Part shown: one piece after another, positions 21,058 through 32,490 of the stretch
How the letters are laid out: each line of letters opens with the position of its first letter
How positions within the stretch are numbered: the first letter of the stretch is position 1
Origin: Oidiodendron maius Zn
Lineage: Eukaryota; Ascomycota; Leotiomycetes; Myxotrichaceae
DNA: 64,000 nt
Reading direction: 5' to 3'
Assembly: GCA_000827325.1 (NCBI GenBank)
Contig: KN832903.1
Span: 62,001 to 126,000 of the forward strand
Notes under the pieces: generated by a model
The model's database searches: none
Told to the model about the DNA's origin: nothing
The model's input: the letters and a program-made list of their open reading frames with translations, nothing else
Program-made: the position numbers and the translations under genes

Positions 21058-24000
21058 ATGGCTATTTTGACACCACCATCAGACTCCAACGAGGAGTCTT
21101 GTGTAATAACACTTGCTTACTTTGGAAACGAGTTCCCGCCAGATGACTTGCAAGATTTGGCACGTCGACTTCACAACCACAGCAAGGACAAGCGGCATCA
21201 TGTTCTGGCTAGGTTCTTGGACGAGACAACTTCGGCACTTCGCAGCGAGATCAGTAATCTGCCTACCGAACTCAAGTCGTTACTTCCACCCTTTGAATCC
21301 ATCCTTAACCTTGTTGATTATCCTGAATTACGGGAAGGGCCTCTTTCTGGATCTATAGATGGCGTTCTACTTAGTGTGATTGAGCTGGCAACTTTTATCG
21401 GGTACGTGAGGCCCTCAGAGCTGTTAATCACTAGAATAGCGTTGCTAAAGCTAGCTCGAAATACTCAACTTACCTTTTTGCTAGGCACTACGAGATCTCC
21501 CGCACTGACTTTGAGTTCGACCCCATCAGCACGAGTCTTGCCGGTCTGGGTATTGGTTTGCTAGCAACAACAGCAATATCATTGTCACACAAGCTCGACG
21601 ACATCCCACTTGCTGGAGCTGAAGTCATTCGAGCAGCATTCCGCCTTGGAGTTCTGGTTGAGGAAGTGTCTTCAAATCTACAACCCCGTGACTTGACAAA
21701 CACCGATTCACCTGAATCTTGGGCATACGTGCTACCAGATGTCTCTTCCGCGGAGGCTCAGGCAGAACTTGACGCGTTCCACGCCAACGAGGTATGGTTT
21801 CACGGTAATAATGCGTATGGAGAGTATTAACATGCCACAGAAAACTCCTGAGGCAAGCAAAATCTTCATTAGCGCAACGAGCAAGACCTCAATCACCATC
21901 AGCGGTCCACCTGCTAGGCTAAGGCATCTCCTTCGTATTTCAGATTTCTTCCGAGATCGCAAATATGTTCCACTGCCAGTCTACTCAGGTCTGTGCCATG
22001 CAGGACATATCTATAGGCATGAGCATGTGACAGCTGTGTTGCAGACGATCTCAAAGAGCTTCCTTGAATCAAAACCAATACCTCGCGTGCCTGTGTACTC
22101 TACAAGTAGCGGAAAGCCTTTTCCGGCAAAAACATCCATTGAACTGTTTGAGAATATTATCTGGGAAATTCTTAGTCAGAAGATCCAGTGGGATAATGTC
22201 GTCAACGTCATTATTGAGAGTGCGAGGAACACCGAGGCAAGCGAGTTCCAAGCACTCATCTTCCGCAAAACGCTGCCTATCCATGATCTTCTGGCGAGCC
22301 TTAAATCAGAGCTAGAACAAGTCGAGATCAAGACAACCGATCTCGTCCCATGGATCACACAGACAGGTACCGACGATATCAAACCCGTAGGCACGTCAAA
22401 ATCCAAGATCGCTATCGTTGGCATGTCATGTAGACTTCCAGGGGGTGCAACAGATACCGAGAAGTTCTGGCAGCTCCTGGAGGCAGGCCTTGATGTACAC
22501 CGGCGTATTCCCCCAGACAGGTTTGATGTTGATACACATTGGGACCCCGAAGGCAAGCGTGTTAATGCTAGTCACACCCAATACGGCTGCTTCGTCGACG
22601 AACCTGGCCTTTTTGATGCACCATTCTTCAATATGTCTCCACGCGAGGCTCAGCAAACAGACCCAATGCAGAGATTGATCCTGGTCACCGCTTATGAAGC
22701 CCTGGAACGAGCAGGGTATGTCGCTAATAGAACTGCTGCTACAAATCTTCATCGTATTGGTACGTTTTACGGTCAAGCCAGCGATGACTACCGAGAGGTA
22801 AATACAGCTCAAGAGATTGGCACCTATTTCATCCCCGGAGGTTGTCGAGCATTTGGGCCAGGCCGGGTCAATTATTTTTTCAAGTTCTCAGGACCCAGTT
22901 TCAGCATTGACACCGCGTGCTCATCTAGCTTAGCAACAATTCAGGTATGTCGTCGTCACTTCTGCGTCTCCATTTGAAGTAAGCACCAACTAACCTTTCC
23001 AAACAGGCTGCATGCACATCACTGTGGAATGGCGAGACTGACACTGTCGTAGCCGGCGGTACAAATATTCTCACAAATTCTGACGCGTTCACCGGACTTT
23101 CTATGGGACACTTCCTTACAAAGACGCCCAATGCGTGTAAAACCTGGGACAGCGAGGCCAATGGCTACTGTCGCGCTGACGGAGTCGGCTCCATCGTGCT
23201 AAAGCGACTCGAAGATGCTGAAGCCGATAACGATAACATCCTTGGTGTTATACTTGGAGCGGGTACAAACCATTCCGCGGAAGCCATCTCAATCACCCAT
23301 CCACATGCAGGAGCCCAATCCTATCTCTCTCGCCAAGTTTTGAGCCAGGCTGGTATTGATCCTCTGGATGTCAGTTTTGTTGAAATGCATGGCACGGGAA
23401 CACAAGCGGGAGACACAGTTGAAATCCAGTCTGTCACAGATGTGTTTGCCCCTCTCAAGAGAAGACGCAGTGCGAAGCAACCACTACACATCGGGGCTGT
23501 CAAAGCCAATATCGGCCATGGAGAGGCTGTTGCGGGCGTCACTGCTTTACTAAAGGTCCTCCTCTGTCTACAGAAGGAAGCATTCCCTCCACATGTAGGA
23601 ATCAAGAACAGCATCAACCCCGCATTTCCAAAGGACCTCGATAAACGCAATGTCAAGATTCCGTTGGAGAAGACACCATGGCTGCGCGTGCCTGGGAAGA
23701 AGCGCATTGCTGCAGTGAATAACTTCAGTGCTGCTGGCGGCAATTCCACACTCCTGATCGAGGAAGGTCCAATAAGAGAGATCACGGAGGTCGACCCGCG
23801 AACTTTTCACCTTGTGAACGTGTCTGCGAAGAGCAAAGTTTCGCTTCGTGGTAATCTGGAGCGGCTCATTGCTTACCTGGACAAGAATTCTGATGTTTCG
23901 CTGTCCGACTTGTCGTACTCCACAACGGCTCGACGCTATCACCACAATCACAGGATATCAGTTGCAATCTCAACCATCCCAGAACTCAAGAAAAAGCTTA

Positions 24001-26672
24001 CCTCACACCTCGAATCGGTGGACTCCCAGAAGCCTATCTCAACAACTGGTCCACCTCAAGTAGCTTTTGCTTTCACTGGCCAGGGTGCATCCTTCAAGTC
24101 CAGCAATCTCGAGTTGTACCATGACAGTCCAGTTTTCCGCGCACAGATATTGCAACTCAACTCGCTAGCACAGCAGCAAGGCTTCCCATCGTTCATTCCA
24201 GCTATTGATGGTAGCCATAAGAAGGATTACGGTCATTCACCCGTCATTACACAGCTCGCTTTGGTAGCCACTGAGATTGCACTTGCAAGGTACTGGATCG
24301 CCCTCGGTGTCAAACCTGAGGTTGTCGTTGGCCATAGTCTCGGAGAGTACGCTGCTTTGAATGTTGCAGGCGTGATTTCTGCCAGCGATGCAGTCTTCCT
24401 CGTTGGCTCGAGAGCTGCTTTGCTTGAAAAGAAATGCCAGGTCGGGAGTCATAAGATGCTGGCAGTTCGTGCCAGTCTCGAAGAGATCCAGAAGAGCACT
24501 GGTGACAAGCCATATGAAGTTGCTTGTATTAATGGACCAAAGGAGAATGTACTTAGCGGCGAGGTGGCCCATATTGAGGCAGTGTCGAAAGTATTAGAAG
24601 CAGACGGTTACAAGACATTCAGCCTAGACGTAGCCTTCGCTTTTCATTCAGCACAGACTGACCCAATTCTAGACAATCTAGAAGAGCTCACCAAAACTGG
24701 TGTTCTGTTCCAGGCCCCTAGCTTACCAGTCATCTCACCTCTACTAGGTAAGGTCATCTTCGATGACAAGACAATCGACGCTACCTATGTTAAGAGAGCG
24801 ACACGAGAAGCCGTCAACTTTGTCGCTGCCTTGGAACAGGCACAGAAGATTTCTATTATCGACGAGACTACCGTATGGATCGAGATTGGACCCCATCCTG
24901 TGAGCACCGGCTTTGTCAGGTCAATCCTGCCGACTATCAATGCAGCGGTTCCCTCACTGCGCAGAGATGAGAACAACTGGGCAACCATTACCAAGACCTT
25001 AGGCATCTTGCACACAGCTGGAATTGATATCGCGTGGAATGAGTTCCATCGGCCATTTGAAAGTGCTCTTCGTCTCTTAGACTTGCCAACCTACAGCTGG
25101 AATGACAAGACATATTGGATCCAGTACCATGGCGATTGGGCTTTGACTAAGGGTAACACATTTTACGATGCTGAGAAGGGAATTGGCGCTGTGAAGGTTA
25201 CACCAGCGCGAGTCTCCGACCTCAGGACATCTTCGGTGCAGAAGGTCATCGAAGAAAGCTTCGACGGCTCCACAGGCAAGGTGATCATCCAGTCTGATCT
25301 CATGCAGCCAGAGTTCCTTGCTGCTGCACATGGCCACCAGATGAATGGCTGTGGCGTAGTAACATCAGTAAGCACAGTGATAAGGATATTATTGAGTGAG
25401 TGCTAATATGGTATGCGCCAGTCCATCCACGCAGATATCGCTTATACGCTTGGCAAGTATCTGCATAAGAAATTGAAGGGGGATGTCAAAAATGTTGACA
25501 TCGATATTGCCAACTTGGTGGTCACCAAAGGCTTGGTCGCTCAGAAGAATACCAAGATTCCACAAGTCATCCAGATCTCGGTTACGACCACCGACATTGG
25601 GTCTGGTGTTGCCGATATCACCTGGCAGAATGTACACTCTGATGGTAGTGTGGATGAGTCTTTCGCTACCGCTAACCTTTACTATGGCAATCCGTCACAT
25701 TGGCTCAGGTCTTGGATTCCCACAACTCATCTAATCCAAGGTCGTATTGAAGCTCTGGAGGCCTTGGCGGAGCGAGGCATCGCAAATCGCTTCTCTCGTA
25801 ACATGGCCTATCGGCTATTCGCGAATAATCTTGTCGATTATGCGGACAAGTACCGTGGGATGCAGAGCGTGGTGCTCCACGAGCTCGAGGCATTTGCTGA
25901 TGTTGTGCTGACGACAGAAAAAGGCGGCACCTGGACGATCCCACCGCATTTCATCGACAGCGTGGCGCATCTTGCCGGTTTCGTCATGAACGTCTCGGAT
26001 GCCGTCGACACCTCCGCGAACTTCTGCGTAACACCAGGCTGGGACTCTATGCGCTTTGCGCGGCCATTGGTGCCAGGCGCCGCGTATCGGTCGTACGTCA
26101 AGATGATAGCGACAAAGGAGGACGACTCCGTCTACCTGGGCGATGTGTACATCCTACAGGACGATGCCATCGTCGGCTTTGTAGGCTCGATCAAATTCCG
26201 CCGGTATCCACGCCTTCTCCTCGACCGTTTCTTCTCGGCCCCAGATGCCGGTGTGGCACAGAAGCACACGACGCCGGTGAAAGCCACGCCGCACGTAGCG
26301 TCCCAGCTGGTGCCAAAAGAGGCAGCCAAGACCCGAGCCACAACACCAGCAGCTGCACCTGCACCCGCACGAGCACCCGCAACGGCTAAAGTGGAGCCAG
26401 AAACCGCAAACCCAGCAGACGCAGCCGCGAAATCAGCCCCCGACAGCACTGCTTCAAAGGCACTGACGATCATCGCGGAAGAAACAGGCATCGATCTGGC
26501 CGAGATAGCTGAGGACGCCTCGTTCGCCAGCCTGGGAGTCGATAGCCTGATGAGCCTGGTGATTGCCGAAAAGTTCCGGTCCGTGCTGGGGGTGACGGTG
26601 ACGGGTTCACTCTTTCTTGAGTATCCCACGGTTGGGGATCTGAAGGCGTGGCTATTGGAATACTACGACTGA
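21058..26672 (+). CDS. Non-reducing polyketide synthase, SAT-KS-AT-PT-ACP (atrochrysone carboxylic acid synthase type)
   Basis: Five exons, 21058-21401, 21485-21791, 21841-22944, 23007-25367 and 25422-26672, give 1,788 aa in consistent phase. Domains: SAT (1-about 370); KS (about 405-830) with C577 in DTACSSS, H713 in HGTGT and H756 in NIGHGEA; malonyl AT (about 930-1250) with S1029 in [11 protein letters not shown] (about 1330-1640) with H1360 in AAAHGHQM and D1551 in HFIDSVAH; a Pro/Ala linker; one ACP with S1747 in GVDSLMSL. The protein ends just after the ACP: there is no TE, Claisen cyclase or methyltransferase domain. This is the layout of synthases that work with a separate metallo-beta-lactamase thioesterase to make atrochrysone carboxylic acid. 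The SAT reads G-L-G-I-G (135-139) where the GXCXG nucleophile is expected. An octaketide product is inferred from the partner enzymes. Confidence 0.93.
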
Positions 26673-27792
26673 GTTTGAAGTCGTGCATGCTCGTCACTGA
26701 TCCACGGCATTGCATCATTTCTCGCCGCGGGTTGTCTACCAGGTTGGCTTGGCGTTGGATGCAAGTGCTGGTTTCCATGCCGTCTCTCTGTCAGTAAATA
26801 TCAATTGAAAATAGGATGTCTAGATTGAAATTTTACTTTCTGTCCCAAACGAGAAAATGCTTGGTAAAAACTAATGGGCGTTCGAGAATTTGGGCCACGT
26901 GTAGACCTGTTTCTCTAGCCAGTCATGTGCCAGAACAGTTGAATCTCTGCTCTGCTAGTTCTGCATCTTTGAGTTGATGGGAACGATGTGAACACGTTGA
27001 ATGCAGTACTTCGTAACAAGCTTTTGATGTCTCAAAACCGCATAAACTACTATCGCAAATACAACTTACCCATGAACCTGCCAATGCCCTCTCTCGAGCA
27101 ACTATTAACTAGTGGACTCGAGAACTCGCTCAGCAATAGTACAGATCAAGACAAGGCTGTCACTTCTGACGGAATGCGGGATGATGCGAAAATGTTCAGG
27201 GAAAGGATGTGAACGCAATGGGTGCTTGATTGGTTCTAACTGTTCTCCTCTTACAGTTAGTCGTGTCGGGCTGGACCCATCCCTGGGCCACCAGAATGCT
27301 ACACCACATTCTACCTCCGAAACGACCGTATGTAAGCCATTAATTACTATGTTTATAAAGGAATTAAGAACAGGGGTTGACCACCTGGTAAATAAGTTCG
27401 AGCACGAGGTCGAAATAGAGCCGACGGGTACAGTACTCGCCATGGACCACAGAATGAAGACCTACTGGAATTGAATGAATCTGTTTGAGTGAATGAAATG
27501 AAATTTCTATCAGATTGCAAGGGAGTATAGAAATTCTCAGAAGCCAGTACATGAAGTTAGCGAAATACGGGGTGCCTATCTGGCCTGATCATCTCAGAGG
27601 ATCCAGCAATCGTTTCTGACGCCTTAGACCTATAATGTAAAATTCTCACTGCGTGACTCTTGATTATCACTTATGCAGACTGCCCCGGTCTACGATCTGC
27701 TTTGGTGCTCAGCTGCATTTAACACCGCACTAAATTCGTCTAAGCGTCTTTAACATCTTCATGCGTGAAATGCGTGGAACATCAGCTCACCA
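26673..27792. other. Intergenic between the synthase and the AflS-like gene
   Basis: 1.1 kb between two convergent genes. Frames at 26988-27212 and 27112-27474 overlap each other and show no motif, composition or start context that would support a gene. Confidence 0.45.
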
Positions 27793-29259
27793 CTACCCAG
27801 AAGCACCTTGCGGTTGATTGAATACAGGACGATACTTAACGCAAAGTGCCACAGTTACTTTCTTTCGAGACCGGAGCTGGTTCACCACAACCAGCTTTCC
27901 AGAGCCATCACTAACGCCATTCACAAGTTCAACCAGCTCGAGCATTTCAATCTCATGTTCGTTGAACAGCTGAAAGGAAGACAAGTCGCGCAGACGTGCC
28001 ACAGCTTCGACCTCAGCATCCACCGTCCCTGGTTCGGGCAGGACCGGTCCGGTCGAGATGATAAGCGTGCTGTGGCCAGCACTAAGCACATCAATATGAG
28101 CTTGGAGCTCTGACGTGATCCACGAGCGGAAGCAGCACGGTGCAGCTCCGGGCTGAGAAGAGAAGAGGCGCGACGATGAAGGTGGTTTACAGAGGATATA
28201 AACCGCCGCATCACGCACGGTCTGTGGTATTCCCGGTAACCGAGACTCCATGGTGATGCGAGAAGATGTATAATCGGGCCGTAGAGCAAGCGCCAAATCA
28301 CCATCGGCACTCCCATTTCTGGTAAGCGGAGGCTCTAGGCCCTTGCGGAACGTGGAGGTTAGTGATGGGTCCAGCTGGACCACAAAATGAAGAGCAGGGT
28401 GGAGGTCAGCTAACATGGAGGACAAGTCTGGCGAGGATGCGCATGCCTCAACCACCAGCGCATTACCTGGCAGATTGCTCCAGTCGAGTCGAGAAAGTAC
28501 TTCGGTGACACCGTCGTTATGAGACTCGTCACCTACGTGCTTTAGATAGGCAGCCCATTGTCGCTCAAATCTGGGACTTCGTTCGACGGTTGTCTGCCCC
28601 TGCTGGCCATTGCCATTCAAGTTGGCAGAATCTGCCGTGTCTTGCCACCTATGAGTGTTCGACGTCATCTGTATTGCTGCAGAAGTGGCATGCTCGGCAA
28701 GAAACATGGCCGCATCACGATATGATGTCTGGCTTGTGAATTGGGCGGAGATCGGTGTATGCGCAACATATCCCGCGCGCGGCTCTCGCAGAAAGCCAAC
28801 CGTCGCGGTCATCCGTATGATGCGGAGTAATTGTGTCTCTGACACGGCGGATAATTGCGCTACATCCTTGATTGGGACACTTCCTGTTGCTGGGATACAT
28901 GCCAACACCAAGAATTCTCCTAGCCACTGTAGGCATGCGACAAATTGATTTTGTATAGCAAGTTGCTGGAGCAAATCGGCTGGTTCTGCCAAGAGAGAGC
29001 GGATTTTGACAGTTTTCGCCCGGACCGCTCGTCTTGCTTCTCGCACTTTGGAATTTGCTTCGGTGCCCGGAGGCGTGGGCGGTGAGAGCGGGAATGTGAG
29101 GTCAAATGCGGTTGTAGGATTGGAGATGGGCTCTGCTGGCGTGGCCGCGTCTCGTAAGGACGCGACAAGGTTTTGAAGTGCCGTAGTCAATTCGTGTGCT
29201 TCAATTTCGACCTGCGAAGCCAGATCCATGCTTGTTTGAGAAACTGTAGGTAATTGCAT
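27793..29259 (-). CDS. AflS/AflJ-like pathway coactivator (methyltransferase-fold)
   Basis: Intronless gene for a 488-aa protein. It has the winged-helix and methyltransferase-like layout of AflS (AflJ), the partner that helps AflR activate its cluster; MdpA and GedD are relatives. Visible are the helical N-terminus (EIEAHELTTALQNLVASLRD), the winged-helix part (SVPIKDVAQLSAVSETQLLRIIR, then GYVAHTPISAQF) and a C-terminal Rossmann-like half. Where a working methyltransferase has a Gly-rich SAM loop, this protein reads ALVVEACASSPDLSS (about 267-281), so SAM binding is unlikely and a regulatory role fits better. It is divergent from an AflR-like gene, the same pairing as aflS/aflR. Assignment is by resemblance; direct activity is unproven. 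Confidence 0.8.
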   Translation of the reverse strand: MQLPTVSQTSMDLASQVEIEAHELTTALQNLVASLRDAATPAEPISNPTTAFDLTFPLSPPTPPGTEANSKVREARRAVRAKTVKIRSLLAEPADLLQQLAIQNQFVACLQWLGEFLVLACIPATGSVPIKDVAQLSAVSETQLLRIIRMTATVGFLREPRAGYVAHTPISAQFTSQTSYRDAAMFLAEHATSAAIQMTSNTHRWQDTADSANLNGNGQQGQTTVERSPRFERQWAAYLKHVGDESHNDGVTEVLSRLDWSNLPGNALVVEACASSPDLSSMLADLHPALHFVVQLDPSLTSTFRKGLEPPLTRNGSADGDLALALRPDYTSSRITMESRLPGIPQTVRDAAVYILCKPPSSSRLFSSQPGAAPCCFRSWITSELQAHIDVLSAGHSTLIISTGPVLPEPGTVDAEVEAVARLRDLSSFQLFNEHEIEMLELVELVNGVSDGSGKLVVVNQLRSRKKVTVALCVKYRPVFNQPQGASG

Positions 29260-30105
29260 ATCTACGCCTGTTGTTTTGAAGCTCGGTTGGGACAGTGTCT
29301 AAGGTACAGTACAGTACATAAATCTAACTGGACGTAATGTGTGTGGTCTGCGGATGGAAGACAGTTCCCTAGACGAGCCGCACATACGCAATAGATCTAC
29401 AAGACAAGAAGCAACGTAGTTCTCCAAGATACATTCTGCTATCGACGATCTAGAGAAGACTAAGTGCGGGCGCCGGCGCATTATCCAGGTTCTAAAGCGG
29501 CATGTCAGCGGGCGGAAAGATCTGCCGAAGAAATCGGTCGTCACAAAACTACTGAAACCTTATCAATCCGAAAGCCCCCCCACTCAACGGTTTAGCAGCC
29601 AGATTGTGTCAGACAGCACTCTCTCAGTGGATGGATCGGAGGATGGTCAATGGGTCGGTGGGTCGGTGGGTCGGAGGGTCGGAGGATCAGAAGATGAATT
29701 ACTATCTGCCTCCCATCTTCGACCTAGTGAAGACATGATGCCGCGCAGGGAGAGCTTGCGGCTGCAACTTAGGCTCGGAGGGTTAGGGAGACCTAGCTCG
29801 TAAAAGAAAGCCTGGGTATGGTGAGAAATAAGGGGATATGCATGACGCGAGGCTGCCGGCAATGCTCGCCATCTCCCTCCAGATCTGCAGCAAGATAACT
29901 ACAATAGGCATTGCCAGCAGCCAGTCCCTCGTGCTGATTGCGCTGCCGAACCCGCCTCTGCATCCACCCGGCTTTGCTGTGGCAAGAATAATGTCGAGGA
30001 CTAGAACAACAGGGCCATGCTCCTTTATCTAGTGCCGGCGTACAATTCAATTCAATTTATGTCGTGCAAGATACTCGTAGGTTCTTGAAATAAAGATATT
30101 TATCT
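29260..30105. promoter_or_regulatory. Divergent promoter of AflS-like and AflR-like genes, with minisatellite
   Basis: 846 bp between the two regulator starts. A short tandem array of GGGTCGGT / GGGTCGGA units lies at about 29650-29687. Each unit contains a CGG-type triplet of the sort zinc-cluster proteins bind, so the array could be regulatory or merely a slippage repeat. Confidence 0.5.
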
Positions 30106-31488
30106 ATGCAATCAATTCCCTCTGATCAGCAGCCACCTGTGCAGTCATCGGCACCGGGCTACCGCTCAAGTTTCACCACAACGAATCCCTCGAGGCTGCG
30201 GGATAGTTGCCATGGCTGCGCTTCATCAAAAGTCAAATGCAGCAAGGAGAAGCCGACGTGCTCACGCTGTGCTAAAAGAGTCACTCGCTGTGAGTATCTC
30301 GTAACCAAACGACCAGGCCGTAGACACAACAACAGTCGAGCAGGTGGTGGTGGAGCCGCCGATCTGGCAATGACCGCCATCACAACGAACGATGGTCGGG
30401 TGCCATCAGCCTTGTCCGTCTGGCCAGAAGCGTTCCCAACGGCCTCATGCGCAGACCATGCACCATCGCCATCCTACTCGGTGCAGCTGTCGAACCCTTC
30501 AACTTTTCCCGAATTAGTCTCCGACTTTGATGAATTCTTCAACTCCCCGACATTTTCGCTGCCAGATGCCTCGAATTTCGACTTGTCGGATGCACCGAAC
30601 ACATCGTCAGGCCGAGAGACTACCAGTTCGAGCAATACGAGTATTAGTGGCAAAAGTCACTCCAACCCGGTTCCCCCCGAGGACATCATCTACCTGTTTG
30701 GCGAACGATCACGGTCTCCGTCGTTACCGTCCGATGCAATCACTGGACCATTACCAAATACCAACAAAATACACGGCAGTTTTACTACAGACTTCGAAAC
30801 CTCGCATCGTTGCTTCCCGTTCGCACTGGATACTCTGAACAAGCTCTTCACAGGCGATGCAACAACATGCATGATATCACTCGGCGAACACGGCTACAGC
30901 AGATCAAGTGGCCGGCGCCCGTCGTCAGTTCATACAATCATTTCTAGAAATGAGCACGCCATCAACGAGATGAGCCGCATATTACAGTGCTCCTGCTCTG
31001 CCAACAGTTTTCTCTTGACTATCGTTGCGCTCGTGGTCTTCAAGGTGCTGGACTGGTATGCCTATGCTGCGAAGACGGCCACCGCTGATGAGGATGAGAC
31101 CTTCAACGGTAATCCATATAGCAGTATGCCCTCGCCACGCCAGAGGTCTGCTGAGTTGACTGTGGGCTCTCACCGTCAGCAGAAGGGCAGAGACTACGAT
31201 CGCCAGTCTGCGCAACTAGTCCTGGTTGAACTTCATCGCGTGCAAAGGTTTTTGAGCCAGTTGTCGCCTAAGCTGCAAGCTTGTGGTCATGAGCCGCAGA
31301 GCAGAAGGGCAAGTACAAGTACTGCGAGTAGCCAACCTAGCATGGCAAATCCGCAGTTCAGCGGGGATGTCTTGACTATGGCTGCGCTGCCGTTCTCATC
31401 AGTGGTACTAGAGCAGCTGGAGCCCGAGGTGAGGAAACGGATAAGGAGCTTGTCAGCGGAAATTATTGAGTTTTTGAGACGAGATTGA
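30106..31488 (+). CDS. Second AflR-like Zn2Cys6 transcription factor
   Basis: Intronless gene for a 460-aa regulator. The zinc cluster is C35, C38, C45, C52, C55, C62 (CX2CX6CX6CX2CX6C), the exact AflR spacing, followed by the basic linker KRPGRRH. The middle is Ser-rich and the C-terminal half carries AflR-family sequence (FPFALDTLNKLF, CSCSANSFLLTIVALVVFKVLDWY, QLVLVELHRVQRFLSQL). It is paired head-to-head with the AflS-like gene, so it is the best candidate for the cluster activator (GedR/MdpE type). Its zinc spacing differs from the first AflR-like protein, which has two more residues between the third and fourth cysteines, so the two are not recent copies. Confidence 0.87.
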   Translation: MQSIPSDQQPPVQSSAPGYRSSFTTTNPSRLRDSCHGCASSKVKCSKEKPTCSRCAKRVTRCEYLVTKRPGRRHNNSRAGGGGAADLAMTAITTNDGRVPSALSVWPEAFPTASCADHAPSPSYSVQLSNPSTFPELVSDFDEFFNSPTFSLPDASNFDLSDAPNTSSGRETTSSSNTSISGKSHSNPVPPEDIIYLFGERSRSPSLPSDAITGPLPNTNKIHGSFTTDFETSHRCFPFALDTLNKLFTGDATTCMISLGEHGYSRSSGRRPSSVHTIISRNEHAINEMSRILQCSCSANSFLLTIVALVVFKVLDWYAYAAKTATADEDETFNGNPYSSMPSPRQRSAELTVGSHRQQKGRDYDRQSAQLVLVELHRVQRFLSQLSPKLQACGHEPQSRRASTSTASSQPSMANPQFSGDVLTMAALPFSSVVLEQLEPEVRKRIRSLSAEIIEFLRRD

Positions 31489-31803
31489 ATTCTTTGTAGA
31501 CTATGTCCTCGGTTAATCTGATTGTTTGCGAAAGAGCATAGACATCTCAATATAAATGGTTTAAAGAATTGTCTAAGCAAGTCAGACATGTAGCTGGATG
31601 CCAACTGGAGAGGGCCACACTTAGTAGAATGCCACAGCTTCATCTCGGCCAAACTCGATGTACACAGTAGTTTGTATGCTGTGCGGTAACAAGAGGGAAA
31701 GTTTTTTCGGTTCATCGCATCATCTCTCGTCATAAGTACTGTACAGCAGAGTTCAATTCCTAGGTGCATCCCAGCCCAGGCCTTCCATCCGACCGCGTGT
31801 GCC
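31489..31803. other. Convergent 3' intergenic region
   Basis: 315 bp between an AflR-like gene and a GST gene that end towards each other; nothing else seen. Confidence 0.45.
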
Positions 31804-32490
31804 TCACAGCACCGGCTGGATATTGGCAAACACCTGCTTAACCGCCGCCCGAGCCGAGATCCTCGCAACCCAATCCTTGACCACAGGAAACTTCTCAACA
31901 TCGAAGCCATCCCCTGGCGTGATGACGTGCCCCAAAACCGTATACCATGGCGCAAACACCAGATCCGCCACGGAATACTTGCCGCCGACCAGCCATGGCC
32001 CATCAGCACCACCCAAACCTTGCTCCTTCTGCTTCGCAAGGAAACCCTCCAAAACGCCTGTCACCCGGTTGATCTCATTCACATATCTCTCCACGGCACT
32101 CGGCACACGCTCAGGATGGAACTTCTTAAACCAACTCGCCTGTCCGAAATAAGGTCCTTGGCCACTGGCCTGGTAGTACAACCACTGCCTCGCGTGTTGC
32201 GCCTCATTGCTACCAGCAGGGAAACTTATTTCATGCGCCGGATCGTACTTCTCAATAAGGTACTCGATGATGGCACCGGATTCCCAGAGGGTCAGATCGG
32301 TGTTTGGATCGTAGATTGAGGGAACGCGGCCGTTGGGGTTGATGGCGAGGTATGAGGGTTCTTTGACTTTCGAGAGAGGCTGCAGTATCGTTTCGTGCGG
32401 GAGTTTGAGCTCAGCGAGGACAATCGCAACCTTTGGTGGATTGGGTCCGCCGCGGCCCCAGAGCTTGATAGGCTTGATTTCGGCGGCCAT
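31804..32490 (-). CDS. Glutathione S-transferase, theta/Ure2-like
   Basis: Intronless gene for 228 aa. It has an N-terminal thioredoxin-fold domain with the glutathione-site block NPNGRVPSIYDPNTDLTLWESGAIIEYL (about 52-79; ES is the gamma-Glu contact) and an all-helical C-terminal domain ending KQVFANIQPVL. Relatives are present in geodin, trypacidin and monodictyphenone clusters (GedE, TpcF, MdpJ), usually without a proven step; conjugation or isomerisation of quinone or anthrone intermediates has been proposed. It starts the run of four minus-strand genes from the GST to the anthrone oxygenase. Family call is firm, reaction unknown. Confidence 0.85.
   Translation of the reverse strand: MAAEIKPIKLWGRGGPNPPKVAIVLAELKLPHETILQPLSKVKEPSYLAINPNGRVPSIYDPNTDLTLWESGAIIEYLIEKYDPAHEISFPAGSNEAQHARQWLYYQASGQGPYFGQASWFKKFHPERVPSAVERYVNEINRVTGVLEGFLAKQKEQGLGGADGPWLVGGKYSVADLVFAPWYTVLGHVITPGDGFDVEKFPVVKDWVARISARAAVKQVFANIQPVL

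Noticed and set aside
25705-26778. Minus-strand frames opposite the PT and ACP region of the synthase
   Set aside because: They are shadows of a strongly conserved, GC-rich coding strand and show no protein features of their own.
26988-27474. Two overlapping plus-strand frames after the synthase
   Set aside because: Low protein-like quality, overlapping in different frames, no splice model that joins them to a known family.
31287-32039. 250-codon minus-strand frame across the AflR-like and GST genes
   Set aside because: It overlaps two well-supported genes in other frames and has no recognisable domain.
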